This document shows, piece after piece, positions 54,661 through 64,000 of a stretch of 64,000 bases of DNA. Made by a program: the position numbers and the translations under genes. Numbering within the stretch: the first letter of the stretch is position 1; each line of letters begins with the position of its first letter. Below the pieces are notes generated by a model. The model searched no databases. It was not told where the DNA came from and saw only the letters and a program-made list of their open reading frames with translations. Location of the stretch: assembly GCA_032358255.1 (NCBI GenBank), contig JAULBX010031481.1, positions 62,001 to 126,000 of the forward strand. Reading direction: 5' to 3'. This DNA is from Heterotrichella gracilis. Its lineage: Eukaryota; Sar; Xanthophyceae; Tribonematales; Xanthonemataceae.

Positions 54661-56430
54661 GAGCCAAGGGGTCCATACACCAGCGGCTATGCAGAAAGAG
54701 AGGGGGAGGAGTCTCCCCCTGTATACTCGTTCCCTTACGTCCGTGGGGTGACCTTCAAACCAGTGCCTGCCCTGCACCTGGCAAGCATGATCCTAAATGT
54801 GCAGTGTGTGCTTGCGGGTGCTGCTGTTTGGAAGACATGAGGTGGAGTACACAGCCAGCCACCTGCTAGTTTGCACGTACCAGGAAAGTCAGAGTAGGTG
54901 GTGTGACGGTGTACAGCCAAGGTGGGCACACGGGAAAGACAGGCTGTTGTCATGATGTGTGGGGCACCCCCTGCTAGTGCCAGCTCGCCACCTAGACCAG
55001 CGGGCTTTGAACTAGGTCTACAGAAAGAAGGCAAAGCCAGGCTTCTTGCAATCGCACTTTGCAGGTTCGCAGTACAAGCATAGCCACTGTGATTGAACCC
55101 AACCCTGGAGTGCATCGACAACTGGAGGCCTGCCCACTTGTGATCCCCACTGCAGGGGAGGGGATGAGGGGTTCCAGGGGCCCGTGTTGGGGAAGGCCAG
55201 TCAAATACAACACACCTGAAGCTGGACGTTGGTCCTGCAACGGCTGGGCGCTGTGGGTGCGTGATGTCAACAGGCTTTGTTGAGATTCAAGCAATGGAGG
55301 GAGCGTTCCGTATCAAGTCCTCCTTGTGCTCCCTTCGACCCACCAGCTGCAAAGACACTCCCTGCCACGCCACCACCACATATAGCGTCCGAAAAGTTGG
55401 TGAGTGGGAAACAGAATAGGCGACCGTCGCCCAGTCAGAAGGCGGACCTACGCAGGGCACCTCCTGGGCTGCAGGGCTGGGTTCTATACATACTTTGGTA
55501 TGCTCAAGGGGGGAAATGGGTGAATCACTCTTGCCAGCACCACGGCTGTTATGTTTGTCGGGCGTTCAAGCCTGCAAGTGCTCTTTTAAGACTCCTCACC
55601 CGTGAAAATCAGGGTAATAACAACAGGGTACCCTTGTTTAGGGTATTCATGGCAGTTGGGTTATCACTGGCAGAGCTATCGTGCAATCTGAAGTGACCTG
55701 CGTTGCCAAGTGATCAGTGAAACCAACCAGTGCCTAGCATTGGGGACTGCCCATCCATCACCTGCAAGCGACACACCTACTGAGTTGTGAGCACATGCCT
55801 TAACTGGCCGCCATTTGGGCAAGTCTATAGGAGAGTGTATTCTGGACAATGGACGGTGTAATTGAGCCAAGCATTGTGGCTGTGGCAAGATATCGTAACA
55901 CCTGATCTTATCTCTGTTTGAAGTGACACAAATTGCCCCTGGTGGTGCAGACCCCAGTCGGCATAACAGACATTATCTTGAGTCGCTCTGTGGCCGTACG
56001 TGGCACAGACTGTGAGTTACAGTGCGCATGAGCGCAGAGCAATTGAGTGTGCATCCCATCAGCAGTGCGCAGCATCATTGAGGATGGCAGCATAGCTGGC
56101 TGAACCCGCACACAAATCAGCAAAGAGCAAGCGCATCAGCAGCAATAAGTGCCCTGTGCTGCACAGGCTGTGCAAAACAGCTTGGTTCCCAAGGTTAACT
56201 GTGATAATCATAAGCGAAATAAGGTGGGGCAGGAGGCCCCTAATTACCCTAATAAACCCTGCAGTTCAACCCTAAATGTCTAAGGCGAAACTCCTGGGAT
56301 GGCGTAACTTATACACCGTGACAGTGCCACATTTCTCGATCCAGAATAATGCATAAAATTATCTACTAGGACGGCGGCGCTACCAATTGCTTGTCAAGTT
56401 GCTATTTGATACAAATGAGCTTCCTCGCTG
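54661..56430. other. Upstream flank of unit 1; partly duplicated in unit 2 flank
   Basis: No gene was supported. Blocks at 54750-55480 match 59430-59910, for example CACCTGAAGCTG, GCGCTCCCTTC-like and GGGCACCTCCTGGGCTGCAG versus AGGCACCTCCTGGGGTGCAG. The family duplication therefore covers this flank. From 55700 to 56430 nothing is visible. Confidence 0.5.
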
Positions 56431-56571
56431 CAAATGTACCTCCACCCTGGATAAAAGTCTCCAGTAAAGGACAAACTTCTATACCAGGCAGGTCCTAATC
56501 CAACAACATTGAGTGTTTCTCAAAAGTTGAATACATTGATCAGAAAAATGTTCAACTAATACTTGTCCAGC

Positions 56572-58118
56572 TCAAGCTTCAGGCTCTATCACAACATGCT
56601 TGGTGCGGTGGCCACACTCACGAAGGATGTCATGGATGGAAGGATCGGTCACTGTTTCACATTTTGTAGGCATCGACTTGTATGCCCACCATTCTGCCCC
56701 ATCATACTCGGCTCTTTCTAGCCTCCAATTTTCTCCTACAATATAGATGCACCTGACGTAGTGTGTACCGTAAGCAGGGTAATAATTGATACGGTTGGCA
56801 ACCTTCATGAACTTCTCAAATGTTGTGCAGGACTTGCCAATCTTGACAAAGTTGACATCAGTGGGCGTGAGTTTGCACCGCTTCAAATCTTTAAGGGTCT
56901 CCTTTCCCAGGTTTCGCAAATGTCGGCCCGAGACTCGGGTAATACCAGCATCAGTATCAATAAGATAGTAATCATCATCAGTGTCATCTTCAGTATCATC
57001 ACCAGTGTCATCATCACTTTGCCTGCCGTCAGCGCATGGAGCCACCTCAGGTGCCTGCTGGGCATCCACACCCAAGTTCATCCCTGGGACTGCAGCGGGG
57101 ACAGCATATTCAGCACATGATTATTTAAATCATTTGGTTCAGCGCTTATAACAATTGTGAAAAGGGCAGCAGTCCTACATCTGATAGCTATGATCACTGG
57201 TAACATTTGCAGGCTGTTATCAGCGCCAGTGGCTAACACAAAGTAAACAGTGACAATGCTGTGGCATTTCATGTCCCCACCCCTCTGATGCCTGGTAACT
57301 GGGTGCCACGTCGGCAATGACGAGGCCCATTTGGACCAATGCATGCCCAAGATGTGCGATGTACCAGCTAAGGTTTAAACAACAGCAAAGCAGCTCCCGA
57401 GTGACACCCACCTGCACCTGCCTCTCCCCTTGAGGCACCAAGGGACATCCGTTCACACGCCAACTGCTCGCCCTCACCCCCCCACGCCTGCCAAGGGGGA
57501 GAAACCCCTGCGCTGGTGTCATGTGCCCCCGTTTGGGTGCTGTGATGCGCCATATGGGCCCCAGCGGGTGCCCGGCTGCCGCCTACGGCAATTGGCTGGC
57601 CACCAGCACCGGAGGTGGTGGGTGGGTGGGGGATTGTGGGCTGGGCGAGCCCTGCCGATGATCCTCCTGCGCAGGCGCCCGTTAGGTGAATTGGAGCAGA
57701 CGTGAAGTTCACAGGTAAGGGGTCGGGGGTTGTGCAGTAGGGGTTTGGGGTTAGAGTCCCAACCTGCATGTTTGGGGCCATCGGCAGGGCATGCTTGTAT
57801 GCTGCTCCAGTGGCCAATCAAAAAAGGTACGTTGATACCATTCCAGATCTGTCGACGGGTGCACTGAAGTAGCCAGCAGGGGGCGAGTAACACACATGTT
57901 ACTCATACAATTTAAAGGCAACTTCCGTGACTAAGATAGTCAGTACAAGGAATTTGCTTGAACTCCCGGTGATGGAGAATTATTGTTCACCCCCTGGGCG
58001 ACACCGACATGTACCCACCTGGCTGCGCGGCAGCACTTGGGGCGCCTGTGGGGGTGGTGGCATCGCTGGGCCTGGGATGGGGGGCCCCACCCTCGGCCAC
58101 CACTTGGCGCCAGGACAT
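56572..58118 (-). CDS. Unit 2: gamma/delta modules fused to an Asp-rich domain of unknown function
   Basis: Exons gamma 58159-58019 (ATG at 58118), delta 57666-57412 and epsilon 57089-56572 (TGA) give 290 residues from the gamma ATG. Gamma reads MSWRQVVAEGGAPHP and is nearly identical to unit 3 gamma. Delta starts GGSSAGLAQPT, homologous to the first residues of the F-box exon of unit 1, but continues as Pro/Gly-rich text with no F-box. Epsilon has an Asp run (DDDTGDDTEDDTDDDYY), then HLRNLGKETLKDLKRCKLTP, FEKFMKVANRINYYPAYG, CIYIVGENWRLE and EYDGAEWWAY. I do not recognise epsilon. It is conserved in unit 3, which argues that it is coding. An upstream beta exon (58791-58612) is intact, but the alpha exon is broken. 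Confidence 0.65.
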
Positions 58119-58611
58119 AACCAGTGGTGGTGGTGGTAGTGGCGGTGCCAGCACTGGAGCTGCAGTGCACAGGGAGGGATGTCAGTGGCCAATGGTTAGG
58201 GTGTAGGCTGCTAACCTAAACCCTAAACAGGGTGACAGGTGAGGGTGTGTGTGCAGGGCACCGGGAGGGGTGCCAGTGGGCAAGGCAGGGTTTACAACCC
58301 TCCACTCAAAAGCCTAAGCAGGACGTCAATGGCTGCAGTCAAATCTTCTGTGAGAGATTGCAAGGCTTCCATAGCCATGAACTACAGGGGATTACCCTGT
58401 AGGTGGGCAGTGTTGTATCAGGGTATGAATTCTAGGGTACAGAGAATGGGTGTAGGGTTTATGATGCCTGTCGCACACGCACCTAGCAGGGGAGGAAAGG
58501 AGGCAGCTGCGCTTGGATAGCATGCGCGTAATCGGTAGGTTTATACCACCATCAGGCATATGCCAAAATATCATGCAGCAAGAGATACAGGAAGGGACCA
58601 GCAGCACGTAC

Positions 58612-58791
58612 CCTGTGGCGCTGTGGATCTGGTGGCTGCGGGGTGTTGGGTGGGTGGTGTTACCCGGGTGGTGGTGGCTGGGAGATGTTGGTTTGGAGGT
58701 GGTGGTTGGGAGGTGCTGCGAAACTCTTGGCTGGGGTTGGGGGCACAGCGCTGGCTGCGGAACCCTTGGCTGGGGTTGGAGTTGCGGTGGC
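58612..58791 (-). CDS. Unit 2 exon beta (NPSQGF repeats)
   Basis: 180 bases between CTTCCCAG and GTACGTG, phase 1 at both ends. It reads HRNSNPSQGFRSQR, APNPSQEFRS and then Pro/Thr-rich text. If used, it joins gamma in phase. Confidence 0.5.
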
Positions 58792-59099
58792 CTGGGAAGG
58801 GGGAGGGGAGTGTGTGATTTGTGCTGAATCTAGGGTTTCTACACCCTGCGCCCAATCCCAATCATGTGCAGGGTCAAGCAGGTGGCGTTGTCTCAGACCC
58901 TGTGCTCATTTCGGAAATCAGCACAGGGTTGCACACTACCGTAAATCGAGTAAATGATTATTCAAGTAGATTTTCTTTTAATACTCATAGTTCAATGAAT
59001 TAGAAAAGCATACATGAAGGTCAGATTTAAGAAATAATTTATAGAGAGCGATATTTTTTTATTTGAAAAAATACAGGTAAAGGTGGCCTGCGCTGTGGG

Positions 59100-59284
59100 T
59101 CACGGCGCCTGCACTGCCACTCTCTGCAAGCCTAAGTACAAGGGGCAGTTGGCTTGGAAGCGGGGGCGGTGGTAGGTGGAGGAGTTTAGGGGCCAGCGGC
59201 AGGAGTGGTGGTGGTGGTGGTGCCTGGGGGTATCCCGCCAGAGGAGTTTAAGTTTGCCACCACTTGGTGACTTGACCTGGCCAT
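59100..59284 (-). pseudogene. Unit 2 exon alpha, interrupted
   Basis: ATG at 59284 begins MARSSHQVVANLNSSGG, matching unit 3 alpha (MAKGRRQVVANPNPSGD). A TAA stops the frame after about 32 codons, and no donor precedes it. Confidence 0.55.
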
Positions 59285-59839
59285 TTAAGGGGTGCGGCTG
59301 CAAGGTGGCACAAAGGGGGTTGAGGAGTAGTACTTTAGTTAGGTAAAGGAACTTGCCTACATCTTCTAAATTTATGCTTTAAAGCAAAAAGGTCTAGAGT
59401 TCTAACCAAACCAGAAGGAGGGGTGACCCGAAAGGGTGGCCAGTGCCTGTCCTGCACCTGGACAATATCATCATCAAGATGATCTTGCAGTGTGCATTTG
59501 CTGGTGCCAACCTTGCATGGCAGGTGCACTACGTATACCCAGCTGTGACCCAGTTTGGAGGTGAGAGGGACAGGGGGTACAGCGACCAAATGAGGCGGTA
59601 GGCAGACATAAACACACCTGAAGCTGTACGTTGACCCTCCATGGGCAGGTGGTGGGCGGCGAAGAGTGTGTATTCAGCTCTGTAAGGTACACCTATGAGG
59701 TTAAACGTTGCCCCGTCTCAACTCTCTCCTTGCGCTCCCTTCAACCACTAACATGAAAGACCCACCCTTCTTTCCACCAAAGAAGCGTTCGTACCACTTC
59801 TGAAAAGCTTCTTGGCAAGCAATTTAGCTCCCGGTCGGG

Positions 59840-59848
59840 CCTATATAG
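59840..59848. promoter_or_regulatory. Palindromic TATA-like motif
   Basis: CCTATATAGG, between GGGC and CGCC, lies about 560 bases upstream of the unit 2 alpha ATG. The equivalent flank of unit 1 has CATATAGC. Its direction cannot be told. Confidence 0.25.
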
Positions 59849-60224
59849 GCGCCGTCGTCCAGCCAAAGGGACCTAGGCACCTCCTGGGGTGCAGGGCCTG
59901 CGAGGCTGGTTCCGGTGGGTTCGGAACCTCACAGCCTGAATCTGGAGAGGCCTGAGCGGTGAAAAGTGGGCCTTGCGACGGCTGATATCTTTGACGAAGG
60001 CAACAGGCCGGGTTTGAAGCTGCCTTTGTGGTCAAAAGGTTTAAGGGTAACAGCTTACCCTTGCGTAGGGTTTAGGGAACCCCTCCCCGGCATGGCATCA
60101 AGCCTTGCTTCATCAAATGGCATCAAGGTATTTGCTTCTTTAGCCTTTTCCGTGTCGCCCACAAAGTTTTGCTCCACAAACCTTGCCCAAAGTCCGAGTC
60201 ACTAGTTAGAATTGATAGCTTGAC

Positions 60225-60850
60225 CACAACACCAGTGTTCACCAATGCACTCCAATGTGGCTGCAATCCATCGCAACAGCGCTGGAAAAACATGATGGGT
60301 TAGGATTGTATTGTGGGCCCCCTGAAAAGGGTGGATGTTGTAGCCTATCTATATACTGATTCTTTTTGGTGGAGGCTATGTGTAATTGCTATGCTGCCTT
60401 GTGCATGCCTTGAGCATGCCTTGTGCATGCCTTTGGCGTTGATTCTTTTCTTTTTGTTCTTTTTACAGTTTACGAAGAACAAATCCCATTAATTTTCTCT
60501 CTCTTACAGTGGCCGTGATGATCCCTGGAGAATCAGAACAGAGCCTTCCTTATCAACTCATCCCAACACATGATGTCCTTGCAACCCACAGACATCTACT
60601 ACCGTATGTGAGCGACAAGGCTGGCCCCGTCCCCCCCATGACTACTGCCAGACCTGTGCTTCGAATGTGTCCTAAAAAAACATAACTGAAGCCAGGACAC
60701 ATCTCAAGGCGCATGCCATTAATGAATATTGGTCAGTGGTGCATTAGGTGTATGTTGATGTCAAGCAGACACGTAGTTTGCACCTGTGGAACATGAGTAG
60801 AAACTTTGCGACAGTGTGCCATAGTCGTTGCCTCTGCCATTGATGGATGC
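60225..60850 (+). pseudogene. Decayed cupredoxin-like gene fragment (third copy)
   Basis: 60592-60675 follows CAACCCACAG and still shows TACTAC, GTGAGCGACAAGGCTGGCCC and ACTACTGCCAGACC of exon 4, but with frameshifts. The upstream 60230-60350 matches gene 1 intron 3 (CACTCCAATGTGG, GGTGGATGTT). The downstream AGTGTGCCATAGTCGTTGCC matches the gene 1 and gene 2 3' flanks. Exons 1-3 are absent. Confidence 0.8.
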
Positions 60851-60899
60851 CAAACATAAGCTCTTTTGCTGTTACAGTAGTTCATTTTTTTGTTGCAGC

Positions 60900-61090
60900 A
60901 CCTCACAGGGCTTACACACGTGCAAGTGTACCTCCATACTGGATAAGAAAATATTAAGTAACAAACTAATTCTTGTACCTATTCCAACAACATTGTGTGT
61001 GTTTAACTTGTTGCAAAAAAATATTCAAGTGGAATGTGCTCAATTCAAGGAAATCCCGGGGGAAATCCCCCTTGCACCTGTCTTAGCTGC
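60900..61090 (-). repeat. 3' flank shared by units 2 and 3
   Basis: GTACCTCC-ACxCTGGATAA, CCAACAACATTG and AGGCTCTAT occur here and at 56432-56590, so the epsilon module was copied with its 3' flank. Confidence 0.65.
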
Positions 61091-63800
61091 TCAAGTGACA
61101 GGCTCTATTTTCACATATTTGGTGCGGCATTCCCTTCGATCAACGATGTTATAAACACAAATATCGGTCACAAATCCAGGATTTGTAGGCATCGTATTGT
61201 ATTCCCACCATTCTGACCCATCATACTCCCCTCTTTCTAGCCACCAATCTTCTCCTACGATGTAGATGGTGATAACCGAACCGAACATATGCTCCACCAT
61301 AACTAGGGTAATAATAGACTCGGTTGGCAATGCTCATAAACTTCTCAAATGTTGTGGAATATGATGTGGGATAGCCCCAAAACTTGACAAACTTGACATC
61401 TGCCGATGTGAGTCTGCGCCGCTCCAAGGTTTCCAGAGTTTCCTTTCCCAGGTTTCGCAATTCTGGGGTACCCGAGGTATACGATCGTGGGGTATCATCA
61501 TCAGATTTAAAAAAGTCATCATCACTATCATCAGTTGGCCTCCACTCAGGGTATGGAGCCGCCTCCTGCCTCATCCATGGCACTGCAACAGGGGTAGCAT
61601 CCTCAGCAAATAACGCGTTTGCTTCAGCATTTTCAACCAGTGTGAACAGGGTGGCAGTTCAATACTTTAGAATAGCTTTACCCACTGGTCCGCACTGGTA
61701 CCATTGGTATGCCACTTTCAGCACCATTGGCTAACACAATGTAAACAGTGACAACGCCACGGCATTTCATTTCCCCACCCCTCTAAGACTGGGAACTGGG
61801 TGCCACATCAGCATTAGTGACGTAACGCTTTCGAACCAAGGCAAGCGGTGTACCAACTACGGTCTTAAACACAGAAACAACGTCACTTGTCATTAACAGA
61901 CCCACCTGTAGTGCGCTGTACATCCCGCCAGCGCTTGCACACCAGCTGCATCGTCATGCGGTCTTCCAGGGTGAGGTTGGGGGCGCTCAGCACCTTTTGC
62001 AGGAGGTCGGTGGGGAGGGTGTCAAAGTAAGCCACGGGGTCCGGGGCTGGGCTGGGAGTGGGGGCGGGAGGGGGAGTAGAGGGGCCTGCATTGGAGCAAA
62101 AGCGATGTCAGGCCTCATGAGCCAGACAACTAAATGCCATGTTGCTGTCTCGTACTGTTTTTGATTTATAATATGTCCTTGGGGAGAACAGTGAAGTAGG
62201 TTCCGGGGGCGGGCTGGGGGTGGGGGTGGCCGGAGGTGGGGTCTAAAATGCACCAAGATTAATTCCAGCCCACACAATGCAGGGACAACGACTTCAAACT
62301 AATATCGTAAAAACCCTTTATTTGATCAAGAATTGAGAATAATTCTCGGTCAATTAGTGATGAGGGAGAATTATAGTGATGAATAATATGATGAAATGAA
62401 AACAGCCTGCCGCAACGCGCCATATAGAACTCTTGGGCGGGGTAAATTCCCGATCCTGGGGAAGCTTGCAAAGAGCAAACTTGCGCAAAAGTTTAAAGAC
62501 ATTTAAACTGAAAAAAGGCATAATATTCAAAATGGCATAGTAATTTTACTCCTCTGCTTGTAGTTGATGATGGATACTTTCACCCCCCTTGGCAACACCG
62601 CACAAGTACCCACCTGGCTGCGCGGCAGCACTTGGGGCGCCTGTGGGGGTGGTGCCACTGCTGGGCCTGGGAGGGGGGGCCCCACCCTCGGCCACCACTT
62701 GGCGCCAGGACATGACTAGTGGTGGCGGTGGTAGTGGCGGTGCCAGCACTGGAGCTGCAGGGCACAGGGAGGGTGTCAGTGGCCAATGGGTGGGGTGTAG
62801 GCTGGGAACCCTAAACCCTAAACAGGGTGTCAGGTGAGGGGGGGGGTGCAGGGCGCCGGGAGGGGTGTCAGTGGGCAAGGCAGGGTTTACACCCCCCCAC
62901 TCAAAACCCTAAAAGGGTGTCGATGAGCTGCAGTAAGATCCACTCTGAAAGTTGCAAGGGAATAGCTTCTAATGCCATTAACTACAGTGGAGTACACTGT
63001 AGGTGGGCAGTGTCGCATCATGGTATGAATTGTAGGGTACAGAGAATGGGTGTAGGGTTTATGCTACCTGTCTCACGCGGCAGTAGAAATAGGAAACAGA
63101 TGCAATTGGACACATCCGCATAAGGCAGGCATGAATGACCACGAGGCATATGTCAAGCAGCAATGAGATACATGAAGGGACCGGCAGCACGTACCCTGAG
63201 GCGCTGTGGAGGTGGTGGCTGCCGGGTGCTGGGTGGGTGGTGTTACCCGGGTGGTGGTGGCCGGGAGGGGCTGATTTGGAGGTGGTGGTCGGGAGGTGCT
63301 GTCGAACCCTTGGCTGGGGTTTGGAGCACGGCGCTGGCTGTGAAACCCTTGGCTGGGGTTGGAGTTGCGGTGGCCTGGGAAGGGGGAGGGGTGTGTGTGA
63401 TATGTGCTAGACCTAGGGTTTCTACACCTGCACCCTGCAGCCTATCCCCATGGCGTGCAGGGCTTAGGCGGAGGCGTTGTCTGGATATCAACATAGGGTT
63501 GCGGCGCTGGTTGGTAAACCCTTGCCTAGGGTTGGGCTTACGGCGCTGGATGGTTGACCATTGGTCGGGGTCGTCCTCTTGGCTGGGAGTAGCATTGCGG
63601 TGCTGGCTGCGAAACCCTTGGTCGGGGTTGGGGTTGCGGCGCTGGTTGGGAAACCCTTGGGTAGGGCTGGGGTTGCGGTAGCCAGCAGGCGGCTTGGATG
63701 TGGTGGCGGTGGTAGGTGGGGGAGGAGAGGGGCCGGTGGCGGAGCCGTTGTCTCCAGATGGGTTTGGGTTTGCCACCACTTGGCGCCTTCCTTTGGCCAT
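61091..63800 (-). pseudogene. Unit 3: alpha-beta-gamma plus F-box module plus frameshifted epsilon module
   Basis: Exons alpha 63800-63428 (MAKGRRQVVANPNPSGD, then RRNPNPDQGF repeats), beta 63374-63195, gamma 62754-62614, delta 62085-61906 and epsilon 61582-61091. All junctions to epsilon are phase 1 and join cleanly. Delta carries most of an F-box: YFDTLPTDLLQKVLSAPNLT, then RMTMQLVCKRWRDV. It then goes to the Asp-rich epsilon instead of to LRRs. Relative to unit 2, epsilon has about 14 extra bases near 61275-61290 (GGTTCGGTTATCACC region) that shift the frame after YVRFG. The conserved IYIVGEDWWLERGEYDG tail then sits in another frame. It may be a recent pseudogene or encode a shortened protein. 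An earlier in-frame ATG lies at 63914. Confidence 0.6.
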
Positions 63801-64000
63801 CTGGGGAGGTGCGACTGCAAGGTGCACAAAGGGGTTGAGGACCACTTCAAAGGTGAAGGATTTGCCTTGTCTTCTGAAAACTAAGGTAATTCTGTGTATA
63901 AATATACGTAGCATATCAGGCGTTGCGTGTCACAGGGTGATGGGAGGAGGCAACCTAGTTGAGCCAGCGCAGTCACAGCTGTATATATACGCATACGCAA

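Noticed and set aside
55277-55696. 139-codon + strand open frame
   Set aside because: It lies in a flank duplicated near 59.7 kb, where the equivalent frame is not kept, so coding conservation is absent.
1-64000. tRNA, rRNA or intact transposase genes
   Set aside because: None was recognised by eye on either strand; a covariance-model scan would be decisive and could not be run.

Overview
The window is nuclear DNA of a eukaryote, most likely a chlorophyte green alga. The evidence is as follows. Genes are broken by many spliceosomal introns with good GT-AG borders. An ER-resident HSP90 (GRP94 type) ends in KDEL. There is a plastid/mitochondrion-type presequence on a nicotinamide nucleotide transhydrogenase, and a TmcB-like membrane sensor fragment of the kind found in chlorophytes. 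Intron and flank sequence is littered with TTTAGGG/CCCTAAA plant-type telomere-like repeats. I cannot name the species. Exon borders below were set by hand from splice motifs, reading-frame phase and family similarity.

Layout. 19-1793 (-): 5' part of NAD(P) transhydrogenase, running off the left edge. 2660-7819 (+): 1287-residue Pro/Gln/Ala-rich orphan protein in six exons. 8419-9871 (+): C-terminal exons of a TmcB-like membrane sensor. 11132-13484 (+): pseudokinase. 14656-21119 (+): complete 13-exon HSP90B/GRP94, 816 aa. 22613-23848 (-): universal stress protein, 156 aa. 24479-27596 (+): METTL22-like methyltransferase, 501 aa, divergent from the stress-protein gene. 28288-28905 (-): intronless BTB/POZ protein. 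29981-40509 (+): ~17-18 exon MYND-finger protein, about 1170 aa. 41701-43692 and 45104-48808 (+): tandem duplicate of a secreted cupredoxin-like gene, with a decayed third copy near 60.2-60.9 kb. 50027-64000 (-): three tandem units of a modular family. One is an F-box/LRR gene, one carries an Asp-rich C-terminal module, and one has an F-box module followed by a frameshifted Asp-rich module.

The most striking property is not a single gene. Almost every multi-exon gene carries tandem, partly decayed copies of its own exon edges (last or first ~20-70 coding bases plus the adjoining splice site). The copies sit in the neighbouring intron or 3' flank and are usually separated by TTTAGGG or CCCTAAA runs. 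HSP90B intron 9 has four exon ends at ~112 bp spacing; the MYND gene has such copies at ten or more splice sites; the stress-protein stop-codon region occurs four times. This looks like an ongoing intron-growth process linked to telomere-like sequence. The second notable system is the 50-64 kb family. Its exons beta, gamma and delta are all phase 1-1 symmetric, and the same N-terminal modules are joined either to an F-box/LRR body or to a different Asp-rich domain.

No rRNA, tRNA, CRISPR array or intact transposon was recognised.
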